Shown one piece after another: positions 22,986-33,883 of a stretch of DNA of 64,000 nucleotides. Within the stretch, counting starts at the first letter, position 1. The number at the start of each line of letters is the position of its first letter. The DNA is from Asparagopsis taxiformis (taxonomy: Eukaryota; Rhodophyta; Florideophyceae; Bonnemaisoniales; Bonnemaisoniaceae). A model generated the notes under the pieces. The model had not been told where the DNA came from. It ran no database searches and saw only the letters and a program-made list of their open reading frames with translations. The translations under genes were made by a program, and so were the position numbers. The stretch lies in assembly GCA_030407315.1 (NCBI GenBank), contig JALQPE010000420.1, positions 1-64,000 on the forward strand. Direction: 5' to 3'.

Positions 22986-25900
22986 CTATGCTGAACGTGG
23001 TGGGTATCCATCTTCTCTGGTTAAGACGCTCACTTCACCACCAGAAAGAATATCACTATTGTGCTCTACAATGCCACTTTGTCTATCGTATGAACAAACT
23101 CCTGACTCGCAGTTATTTACGTGCAAAACTTCTCGGACCCCGTCGTTCATTTCAACGTGAACTATAGTATCATTCCCACCTTTCCGGTACATACCGTCTC
23201 CATTGCATGTCAAGGGAATGCAGACAGCATATGGAGTTTTCTGCTTCCATTTCTTTGCCTTCTTCTCCTCTCCTTTCCCTATCACAATAAAAAAGGACAA
23301 TGTGACGAAAAGGACACGTCTAGAACATGTGAATTCCTCCATGCTCGTCCTGCTATTGGCGGGTACTACTATACCAGCATCATACCATCCATCTTTGCAC
23401 ACTGCTTGAATGATGCTTCCAGGTTCAGCACGCCCTAACCTCGATTCGCTCTCAGATCCCTCATGACTAGTGCGCACTCTTTGTGCAGCAGTGAGCCACC
23501 ATAGTCGTTCACCATGTTGAGACCCGTTTACCTGTCTGGTTCTGAGAAAAGTTTCAGAAGCTTTACGTATCCTTGCCATCATGACGGTTTCTTCTGCGGG
23601 ACCATTTTCGCGTCTTCAACAGATTCCCCTCCCCACCGCGTGATTGGAAAGTGGGTGCTCACCATAGTACTGCTCCTCTCTGATATGAGATGGAATACAG
23701 GAGTTCAGAAGCATCTATTTGCTGCCTCTTCTGTCGCATGTGGACTCTCCGAAATTCCTTTTCCTAGTGCAAAATACACGCGTCTGCAATCGGCAGACGT
23801 CCATTGTTTTGTATTGTGACCTACCGCACCCAGCGTGATGGCTATTCGTGCGAGCCAGTCATCGGCCATGATGAGCTCCATTGATGACAGATAGATGTTC
23901 ATTCTTATGGTTCGAGTTTCGAACCCCTCTTTTAAGAGGCTGGTGCATTCTCTCGAATAAAAGCTCTTCCACATGTTTCGCAGCTCCAAAAGCTGGTAAT
24001 GTATGTACGCAAAATTCTATCAACCGATGCAAGTTCGGTTTATCCAGATGTTTCATTGCAATAGGATCCTTCTTGCATGCCTCATGCAGTTCTTTCACAT
24101 AGTCTGAAACAAGAGCTAGAATGTGGTCATAGCGTCCGCCATTCTCGGCCTCGAACCTCCTGGTTGACTCAAGTCCATCTATCCACCATGTTGGGATGAA
24201 TCGAATGCTAGCAACAACCATTTGAAACTTTTTCAGCAAACGAAGAATACGTTCAAGTTTTTCATACCCGTCCCAAGAGTTCCCGATGACGATACGAAAT
24301 GCCGAATAAAATGCTTGGGGAGCTACAACGAGAACAGCGAATATATCGCTCATGTTCATCGATAATAGGTAGTTCTGCCCGAATACCTGACTCTGACTAC
24401 TCAAACAGAACATTCGGAGGGTATTCAGTAGAACTGTTTCCGCAACATTTCGAATTACAGGTGTTGCTGCAGTGATTGTCGCATTCATCACATCTTGAGC
24501 CAGTCCGGAGAGCAGATGGTCTGGGGCAACTACAGCAGAGCGATATGGATCGAATTGACAAGGAACAACTGGAACTCCTTCGTTTGTAGGAACTCCTCTC
24601 CGCACACGATTAAGGGATTCACTCAAATTATGGAGTGCCTTATTCTCAATCGGATCTAGGCTTAGTCCAAGAACTTTGAGCTGATCTCGCGATGCGACTT
24701 CCCTCACAAGCTTGTTTCGGTGCATTCCTCGGGCATGCGTACTCATCTGACTGTTTAGCAATGCTGTGTATTGCATTTCGTGAACCTCCACTGCTGCTCA
24801 TATCTTGCTTTTCGAAAATGCAGCTATGGCATGGTGTATTACTGGTGTGTCCACGGACATCCAGAGTATGCGAAACAGCTGGGTAATCTCCGATAAATCC
24901 AACAGGATCCAGGAATATGACCACGTCTTCTCCATTTGCATCTTTCGCTGGAAAACCGTCTGTACTTCCCTTCACAATGTCGGGTACAACTCTCTCAATT
25001 ACAACATTTGTTGAAACTCCCGGGGGAACGAATCCAAGAACGCGGACTGCGTGGAAGCTTGCTCTCTTGCTTGGCGGTATGCCTAATGGAAGCATATAGC
25101 AGCCACCAAAACTTCCTTTCCGGCTTGTGAACGGCTGTAAGTCATCAGCATATAGCAGAAATCGGTATACGATACATTTCCTGCCATCTGAAAGATCCCC
25201 CTCACTGCAGGCATCCATACGTTTAGAGCCGGGGTGCCATCTAGACCTCTTGTCTGGAGCTCCTATGAGCTGGACGTCTTTCACCCGAATTTGTTCGCGA
25301 TGTAGCTGCCCAGTTGCTCCCCTTGTGGAGCAAATGAGAAAAGTCGCATGTTCAGAGCGTCCCTTTTTCAGATGTCTGTTCACGAGTAGTAACTCTTCAA
25401 ATGTGCTCCCATCAGACTTACTTTTTGGCCGAAACAGAGTGATAGCGTCACCTGCCCGAATATCATTGTTGCAATGTTCTCCGTCGAGCGTTGTGGTGGA
25501 GACGACACGCCTCGCATTTCTTTTCTCAGTTCCTTCAATTGCATCGATTTGCGGGCCTATCACATCTTCCATATTTGATTCTTGTTGTTCTTCTCCGGTT
25601 GCAAGATAACTTGCAATGATGATAGCTTCAATTCTCCAGTCACTCCTTGCTGTAAAACTTCTTCTGCTCCTAGAATTCTTTCCAGTTTCGATGTTCTTTC
25701 CCTGTTTCGTTCTGGCTCCTCCCAGCTTAGCCACCAGGGCCTCTTGATTTGTCGTCGGCATACATATGATCCTCAACTCGTCTCCGTGTCGTGCGTATAC
25801 CTTTCTGTGCATCTTGTGACCGTCATGATCTGATGCACTTACCGAAATGCGATGGAATGGGTCATTCAGAACAGCTGAACGGCATTTGACAATGAAAGAG

Positions 25901-26688
25901 TTTTCAATACTTTCTGAAGCAATTTGATATGCTTCATCTTCTCTTTCATCACTATTATCCCTTTTACTAGACTTTATGCAGTCCAGAATGGGTCCGGTCT
26001 GTATATCCCGTTCCGCCCATGTGCTCGGTAGCACGACTCGTACCGATGTAGTACAATGAGCTCCACGGCTACTAGACAGTCCTGGAGACATCTTTCCAGG
26101 CCTAGAGCCGCTTTTTGTTACATCTATTTCACACGTTGTATCCATTCTTTGTGGGAAACATGTTTTCAGAATGAACGGTAAAATGACTTTCCTCATGTAC
26201 GAGCCGCTAGGTGCTTGATCCGAAATGTCCCGCTTGAAATTAGACATCTCACGCATACCTTCATAGTCCTTGCGTTTCATCCGTAGCGTTCCACTAAGCA
26301 ATATTATTGCAGAGAATACTGGCCAGGTCAGCAGTTTATCCACAAGTCCGCGGTCATCTTCCGCTGCCTCTTCTCCGTCGTGGTCATCACAGCTCTCGGC
26401 CGAGCTTTCCTCAGAGCCTATCGTTTCTTCTTCTCTGGTAACTTTTCCAGCCTCAAAAAATCCAATGTGCTCCTCTCCATTGCCACTAGAAATATTCTCG
26501 TCTTCAGCAGATGCTTTTCCGACGTTTTCGTCCGGTATATCGGCGTGAACCTCGAATGTTTCGTTCGAAACTAGCGGGGTTTCCCCATTTTCGTGCCTTG
26601 TCCCACTTTCGTATGGGATTGACAATGATTCAAACCTTCTTCGGGTTCTTCGAGGTGTACCTTTCTTCCGAACAGCTGTTCGTTTCAT
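22986..26688 (-). pseudogene. Tnp2-like DDE transposase, broken
   Basis: ATG at 26688. The N-terminal 250 residues are basic, then acidic and disordered. The catalytic part shows YADDLQPFTSRKGSFGG (about 25145), then YMLPLGIPPSKR, then FIGDYPAVSHTLDVRGH with a CHSC pair (about 24900-24810). FDPYRSAVVAPDHLLSG (about 24550) and FGAAKHVEELLFERMHQPLKRG (about 23990-23920) follow. This order is that of Tnp2-like transposases found in transposons of fungi, algae and oomycetes. Breaks: a frame shift at about 24795 (one G too many), another near 23880, and an in-frame TGA near 23705. All three are present in both duplication copies, so they are older than the duplication or systematic. A further break near 23605 exists only here. 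In copy 2 a T5 run keeps this frame open. Confidence 0.65.
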
Positions 26689-29029
26689 CTCTTCTCTTTG
26701 GATTCGAGAGAACCTTGCACAAATTGTGGATTAGTGTCAACTAGTAGGCAACTAATAAGATGGTATCCGTCTCTTTTTAACCAGGCCACTGTAATAGTTT
26801 ATGGTACCTATATTTTCTTACCGTTACATCTTATCGAAAACTTCACACCGACTAGTGTCCTACCTAACTCAAGGAACAGGTGACTTGATTTCCCATGTTG
26901 GGTTCTTCAGCGGGCTTTAATGCCTCCAACGATTCCTGCTTCCTTTTCTGAATGAAATACACGAATCATTTACAATTTAGCTTCAGTACATGGTGTAATA
27001 GGCCTCAATAGTAATCTTGTTATGGTAATAAACTATATATAGATGAGAACACGGTTGCAATTCTCTTTCGGATTGTCTACTACTCTAATTTACAGCATTT
27101 ATTCGATGTTTCTCCTTCAGTATGCAGCTAAACATCAATACCAAGACTTTTAGGTTGGTTTGACATTGCGTAGGGCATGATTTCTATTTCTGCTAATTTA
27201 TCACGTCCAGAAAATTTGACAGATCATCCGCTGCCAAATCATCTGCCACATCATCATCTGCCAAATCATCTGCCTTCCAGGTACGACGAGGTCATTATGA
27301 GTGGATGAGCTGTCTATTTAAGGCTGTTGATGCGCGACGTATAGGACCATTTCATCATCCGGGTATCATGAAGATGACAGGTAAGGCTGGTACGTTGTCG
27401 AGTAGGTATCTTTCCCCTCTCTCATTTCTTTCCACATGTTTTCCATGGAAGACAGTGCACTAACCATGAGTATCGTTCTTCACTGATCCTATTCTAGTCT
27501 ATTGATTTGAACGGTTTCTGGCATATGTATTGCTTAAGAATAGGATCAGTTCTCGTCATTCCAACCTACAACCAATACCGTTGCACGCAAAAATAGTTCA
27601 ATGATGGTAAGTTTGTTCATTCCATTCATATCCATGTTCTTCTCATCCTTTACAATACTTTTCTATATCCGATTGCTAACCTGTTGCAAATCATCTGTAA
27701 TGGTGTTTATTTCCCTCCTGTCTGGACATCACATGTAGTTTTGAAACAGCAAGGAACTCGATTTGCTTGCACATTAGTCCTGGTTGTAGAGATAGTAAGA
27801 TTTTAGATACGATAGTTCGATTTGATGAGTAGTCTAGTCTAATGATAGAACTGAAACAATCCTTCAGGCATCGTTGTCCTTGCTACATAAAAATTCTGAC
27901 ATCCTTTTAGATCACACTTGGTTATCCCTATACACTTCTATGAAGACCACCGAGAGAGATACTCCATTCTGCCTGACATTTCGTAGCCAGATGCCAGAAC
28001 ATGCGGCTGGAATGGCATTTCCACCTCATTCTATCGTCCTGAACATCAATTGTAGGCACTAGAAAGTATTACCCTAGGCATCATATTCTACTACTTTCCC
28101 GTTCTGTCCGAGTCAGTACCGCCAGGCACTACAATTTAAAGTGTGCAGTCGAAACTTTCTGGGAGTCTTTGGTTTAGCTAAACCAAAGACTCCCACAAGA
28201 AAAACCCTAATTAGGGTTCCTCTTGGCTTCTTTGTATGTTGCGGTTCGGAGAAGATGCTGCGAGGAACGATTGTCGATCGGCAACAAGGTGCGCTGCGGA
28301 GGGATAGGCGGAGCAGTGGTCGAAGCAGAGGCGCGATGTGAGCTAGGGTTCCTCTGGGGGCCGGTATGTTTAGTCGGGAGACCGTCTTCCAACACTGATT
28401 TCGATATGAACAGAACGTACTTTCGGAACCAGAATTGGCAAATTTTGAGATGTTGATTGAACTCTAGCCAATGAGGATAGAATAATGACTCGCTGGATTT
28501 ACATTGAACATTCCAAGTTTGTTTCAGCCCTCATTCTTGCTCAAATACAGTGTCTGACATCCTGTCGCCACCCTTTTGGTCTGTGGTACTGACAGCCTGT
28601 TGGTACTCTTTGATGTTGTTGTGTCCAGCGCTGCCGCACCGTATTGGTAGTTTCCAAGGAAATCAGATCATATCTGAGCTCACGGTTTACGTAGTTTTTT
28701 GGAAAAAATTTATATGTGCACCGTGGTTCTATTAATTGTACAGTCATGTTGCATTTGTATTCGATGCGGAGCAGGCGCATATGTTTGTTGAGGAGCGGTA
28801 TTTGATTGCTGTTAGTTGTGGGCATCCATGATCGGAGGCGTTGGCTGCAGCTGAGCATGCCCACTATAATGACAGAGGATTTGATTTGGATACGAATAGC
28901 ATACTGAAGAAGAGTCCAATTGTTTCGTCCAATACTTTTTTTAGTTGTCTGTAACTTATGCACTGCGTCGAAGAAGATCCATAGCACTATCTGCATGTCC
29001 ATCAAAATCCAATACCCACCCCCACTTTT
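26689..29029. other. Non-coding, small repeats
   Basis: No gene. It contains a short repeat of CATCATCTGCCAAAT (27223-27274) and a 14-bp inverted repeat ACTGATCCTATTCT (27482-27495 and 27537-27550). The palindrome at 28161 is listed separately. Confidence 0.45.
28161..28218. repeat. Perfect palindrome beside a telomere-like palindrome
   Basis: 28161-28194 is a perfect 34-nt palindrome (GGGAGTCTTTGGTTTAG and its complement). Eight bases later AACCCTAATTAGGGTT (28203-28218) is another, made of two head-to-head CCCTAA-like units. The same sequence lies at 39061-39118 in copy 2. Confidence 0.8.
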
Positions 29030-29365
29030 TGAACCTACTTCGTCAACTTCGGCCCCGCGACCCAGTAGCACTTCTATTACATCACGATGACCTTCTGAGG
29101 ATGCTAAGTGAAGAGGCGTCAAGTAGTCGGAAACCTCGATGTACTTCTCGAGCGTAGCTTTGATATTAGCTTTGCGGTCATTTTCCAGTTTGAGCGTGGA
29201 GCAGAATCTGTACTACTTCTAGGTTTCCGTCATCTGTAGCGATTATTAAAAAGGCTTTCGGCTGCAATCTATCTTAGCGTTCCCATTGATGAGGAGTCGT
29301 ACATCAAACGAATGGCCTCCTTGAACAGCATATTTTAAAGGTAGATGCCACTCGCTAACTCCACG
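29030..29365 (-). pseudogene. Ankyrin-repeat fragment (copy 1)
   Basis: Read from right to left: PLKYAVQGGHSFDVRLLING, then IIATDDGNLEVVQILLHAQ, stops and a shift, then TPLHLASSEGHRDVIEVLLG, which is the ankyrin consensus (TPLHxAxxxGH.xVxxLLxxGA). About three repeats survive, in two frames and without a start. The frame runs on to about 28541 without ankyrin character. It belongs to the same-strand series of host-gene fragments that continues beyond 40.6 kb. Confidence 0.7.
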
Positions 29366-29647
29366 TCATTCTGGAAAGTAGAACGGGAATGCTGTGAAGG
29401 TGGCTTAGACGAACCTCCCGACCCAGCTTGGCTGCGAGACCCGCTCCCCCGTCACCATGTCGTCCTCCGCCCGAATAGAAGTTACAAATTTGTCTGGCGT
29501 CTTGAGAAGAAGAACTATGCCTGCTTTCTGGTTGTCACTCATATAGCCCTTCTGAACTTCCCATGCGAGTGCATTGAGTCTCTTCTTACTACGCGTGATA
29601 CCTAGATCTCGTTTGATATTTCCTCCACAATAAACCAAAACATTCGA

Positions 29648-30640
29648 GTGTGCCAAGCTGTGGGGCCAAAGTTATGGCAGGAAGGCTACTGCCAACACTA
29701 CCATCTGCCCCCTTCAAAGCGGAAAAGACTATCTACCGACTCCGACATGGAATCCATTCCAGCTCCCTCACTCTCGTCCCCCACTTTCAGAAATTCCGGT
29801 CTCGCTCCCGCCGACACTGCACCAGTTCTAATCGCTACTTCCGCGCTGCGTGCACTCACAAAGTTCTTCAACAACGCCAGAAAGACTGTGAAACTGGAGC
29901 TCCTCAAATCGTCCTTCTTTCTTCTCCACCAAGACTTCGGCGCCGCTCTCCTCGAAAATCCTGCGAGCAGAAACCATGGCTCGTTCATGACTGGAAGCAA
30001 TGAGCTCCCCATTCGTCCTCCCGATTCCATTCCGACCACAACGAGAGCGTACGGAAACAGCGCCGAAGCACACAAAGTTTATGAAGAAAACGACAAAATC
30101 TTCAACGCTTTCACACTCGGCTGTGAGGAGCTCATGGTTCAGCTCACCTATACTGTTTCCGTCACAGACACAGATGCTGTCTCCTCATCCCCCAGTACCT
30201 CAAAGCAGAGAAAAGCGGTGATAAAATTCTCCTTCCTCACTACCGCCATGATTCTTCTCAGCAGTCTCACTCAGTGCAATCAACGTCACATTCTCTGTTA
30301 CAGCACGCAAAGTATTCTCGCCGCTTACAAAATTGCTCTATGTTTGAAGTCCCTCTTCTGCACAATGCTCAATGCAGAAGATTATGCAGAAGATGGCTTC
30401 CCATGTGCTGGACATCACGGCTGCCTCGACATTCGCGACTACATCCCGGGTGGCGAGCTACTCTCCAGTTTGATTCGGAAGAAGAGGAACGTATCTGCCC
30501 ATGAATATGAGACCATCAAATTTGATGAATCTGACCTTCACTCTCCGGCGTCTGAGGACCCCAATCCTTCCTGCAACGCCACAGAAGATTTGCAACCTCT
30601 CTACGAAGATGAACAGCTTGTAATATCCCTCGTAAAGTGA
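29648..30640 (+). CDS. Unknown plus-strand gene, truncated second copy with a new start
   Basis: Second copy of the 3' two thirds of the gene at 18052-19742. The duplication border at 29706 removes its first 750 bp and joins the rest, in frame, to 19 residues read from the opposite strand of the importin-alpha/ankyrin fragment region (starting MCQAVGPKLW). The result is an open frame of 330 residues that keeps PPSKRKR and the C-terminal domain. It has no inherited promoter. Whether it is expressed is unknown. Confidence 0.5.
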   Translation: MCQAVGPKLWQEGYCQHYHLPPSKRKRLSTDSDMESIPAPSLSSPTFRNSGLAPADTAPVLIATSALRALTKFFNNARKTVKLELLKSSFFLLHQDFGAALLENPASRNHGSFMTGSNELPIRPPDSIPTTTRAYGNSAEAHKVYEENDKIFNAFTLGCEELMVQLTYTVSVTDTDAVSSSPSTSKQRKAVIKFSFLTTAMILLSSLTQCNQRHILCYSTQSILAAYKIALCLKSLFCTMLNAEDYAEDGFPCAGHHGCLDIRDYIPGGELLSSLIRKKRNVSAHEYETIKFDESDLHSPASEDPNPSCNATEDLQPLYEDEQLVISLVK

Positions 30641-32106
30641 GTCTTGCCCCATACCTAGAGCTAGCTACTTCAAACCCTGCCGTAAAACTTTATGTTTGTT
30701 GTCACCTTCATACTTAGTAAGTGCCCATTTTACTGCTTTCACCTCCTTCCTTCTACTAGCACCTTTCTACATCCTCCTATAAGAGATCTGGTGCATGCGA
30801 GCGGGCATATTGGTCGTTCAAAATCTATCTTGGTAACTGGAAGAATTGCGTTTGTACGGATCCGTATGCATACGCGGTGGAAGTAGTGGAATGCCAATCT
30901 GCATATATGCAGATTGTGACCGCGATACAAAACCATTTCCTGACCTACTGTACAACGTCAATCGCTCCACTCTTCATTGTAATTCCCGTGTTCACTCCGA
31001 CCCCACCGCCCAATTCACCTCCCTTCCAGGACTACAATACTATACTACCTATCAATTATTTCCTAGCTTTCTACCTTCTAACCTACCTCAACATAGGAAA
31101 TTTCCCTCCTTCATGGCAGCCCCAGAATATATTCCAAGAAACAATTTCATAGATGCACCTAGCCTACAAGCAGCTCACCCCAAGACATTGCTCATGCGTA
31201 AGTTAATTTACACCATGTCCCACACTACACCTACTGTAATGGAACCACCAGAACCAGCGAAACCAGCCTCCCGAACTAGTCCATGCACTGGTTTCAACCA
31301 CCCTCCGTACTGTATCCGTCGCTGGTTTGCCATTCCCGTCATTCCATAGCCAAAATTAATAATTTCAATGGTTTTATCCCACCCCCCGCTGGCCGTCAGC
31401 GAATGGACGGGCGCAAATCTAAAACCATCAAAAAAATCATACCCAACTACAGTACAGAACCAGCCTTTCAGCCTGACCTGACCAATGCTTTCCTCTGGTT
31501 TTTTTCCATCCCATTTCTCTACTGTATCCAGCCACGTCGCGTGGTTTTTTTCCAATAAAATTTATAAATTTTGCTCTGGCCGGCTATTCCATCCAAATCT
31601 ACTGGTTCAAACCAGTGAAATCAATGGTTTTCTCAAAAATTGCTCATGCTGTGTTTGTAAACGCGCGGCATTGGCGCCGGAAGAATAACCCTAACTACAG
31701 CCTCAAGTTCCGAGAGGTAGACATATCTTGTTTTACTACCAATAGCAGGTTGAGAAATGTACTATCATCGAAAATACGTTTATCCAACTCAGGCCTCTGA
31801 TACGTCGATTTCATTCAAATATTTCAATTACATTTACCATATCGGTGCAATTTATCTTTGTAAACTAATTTGATCATCGATAGCCAATCGGACTCACACA
31901 GAAATCGGAACATTGGCAGTGTATCCTTACAGTCATATCTGAAGTGTACACCACTCACCATAAAAGTGGTTCGTCACTTGTTATAAATATAATTCTTCAT
32001 AGAGTAATGCCCCAATGGTGCAAGGGTATCGAATAACTTGATACAGAAGTATGATATCGATTAGTATCGTCATTGTCACCCGGACTTCTACTCCGTGCGT
32101 GAAATA

Positions 32107-33266
32107 TCAGCGTGACACAGTTACTTCATTCCCTCTTTTTCTATTCTTTTTCAAAAATACTGTTCTGTTCCGCTCGAAACGTGCGTTTTTGGTGTCCACC
32201 GAAGCTTTTCGAAACGCAGAAGCGAATAGGACGTCCACAGTGCATCCCTGCATATTCTTCGAGTCTGGCGGACTAGTTTCAGTTGCAAATCGACTTGGGA
32301 TAGCTGACCAATGTTCGAACGCCGGGTTATTTACGTCTCCGAAGCCCTGCGCAATCGAAACGTACTTCATCATGATTCCTTCCTGACAACCTGGAATGAC
32401 CTTGTTCTCGACTACAACTTTTGTGCACACATTTACCTTCGCCTTCATCAAGCCCTTCATCATCATGAACTTCATGACCGTACAGACGTGGTCAGCAATA
32501 GAAACTTCTATCACGTCATGAGTCTTTTCGTTCAGCTTCTGCGATATTCGCATCACTTCAAGAGGATGAAACATTCACGGGTTCCAGGTGGTCGGATGAA
32601 ATCAACGCTAATGCTCCTCAGTCCCCATCGATCAGCAACTGTCGGTTTGTTTTCCACAATCGACTGCAAAGCGCTGATACGATGACCTCAATCAATGCAC
32701 TGCAGTTCCTTCCGTCCGTCTGACCCTATTGTTTCACAGATGGTCATTCGGGTGCCAGTTTCCAGAAACCCCTCGGTCGATATTTTTCTGACCAGATCGC
32801 GCACTCTGGCCTCCTGCACAAGTCGAGAAGTTGATTCCAGTTTGGCAACATCTAGCGGATTGATCATTTTAGGTTCAGTTCTGCATTCGACAATGTTGAT
32901 GTCAATCCCCATCACAGACTCTTCTGATGCTTCCATGCCAGCAGGACTCCCCTCGCCTTCACGGACGTTAGACCTCTCCCTGTTTTTCGATTTCACCGTC
33001 CCAGGAGTAGATGGAAAGCGTAGAGTGTTTTTCCCAGATGGTGATATATCGCCACGGGTTTTTGCTGCCTCTATCATGGCAGTGTCTCCTCCCTGAATGG
33101 GTTTCTGGCTATCTGCCGTCTCCCTTCCCGCAGCAGACGGAGCCCCTCCATCAGCAGAACCTCCGGAGGGTGTTTTATCACCGCCTACCGTCGTTGCAAG
33201 TCTCTCTGCAACGCTTTCGACGGTATCCTTTGGTTCCGCAGCGCGCTCAGTGTCGCTTCCGGGCAT
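32107..33266 (-). pseudogene. ParB-like domain protein, broken (copy 2)
   Basis: Sequence-identical to 21209-22368 as far as I can compare, including the in-frame TGA before GHRISAL and the later frame shift. The shared lesions show that the damage precedes the duplication or is produced the same way in both places. Confidence 0.4.
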
Positions 33267-33883
33267 TGCAAAGATTTGGACGCGTAGAGAAGTCGTTCAG
33301 GATAACAAAGATACCTTTTCTCTCCGACTCGTGTAGTCACACGATCAAGAAATATTTCTCTCTCAAGGTGGTATTTGGCGGGAAACGATCTCCCTACACG
33401 TCTAAACGTGAAATATCAGTTGTTGATTCACCTTCCACGCGCTCCAATTGTATTCGGCCATCTGTCATTCCTCGACGAAGGACTTCCCACACACAATTCC
33501 TTCGTTCCCAAAACCATCCCATTGCCATGAATCATAGTACTCCACTTGTCACTGGAGCCAAAAAAACTATACCGGGTATTATTTTCTACTTCATTGGCCA
33601 GGCCAGGTACCGGCCTTCCATTGGATGATGCGAACTCAACTTTTTGGAACTAGGAGTCCTGCAACTCGCGGCTCCATCTCTAGTACCAATGGCGTCATAC
33701 GTACGTAAGTGCGTACGCTCTTCGCAAAATACAATTTATTTGCGCGCATGGAACAAAAGCCCACTCTATTCTTCAAACGACATGTACAACTTTTGTATAG
33801 CATTTGTTGGAAGACTTGATCAGGATTGTTGCTAAATGAATTACGAAGGTTTACTGATGTATTAAACACTGTGCTGGAACACT

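Larger units (their letters stand above)
18808..29705 (+). repeat. 10.9-kb head-to-tail duplication, copy 1
   Basis: Matches 29706-40603 base for base except for a handful of differences: A-run shifts near 22830, T4 vs T5 near 23605, G3 vs G4 near 27175, A5 vs A6 near 29248, and an AGA triplet near 29508. The junction with copy 2 shows one shared base (T), so no repeat mediated it. Contents: the 3' part of the unknown plus-strand gene, ParB-like pseudogene, Tnp2-like transposase and ankyrin fragment. Confidence 0.95.

Noticed and set aside
25120..25160. YADD box resembling a reverse transcriptase active site
   Set aside because: The surrounding blocks (PFTSRKGSFGG, YMLPLGIPP, FIGDYPAVSHTLDV, CHSC) follow the Tnp2-like transposase order and no other RT motif is present.
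28203..28218. Interstitial telomere array
   Set aside because: Only two opposed CCCTAA-like units, not an array.
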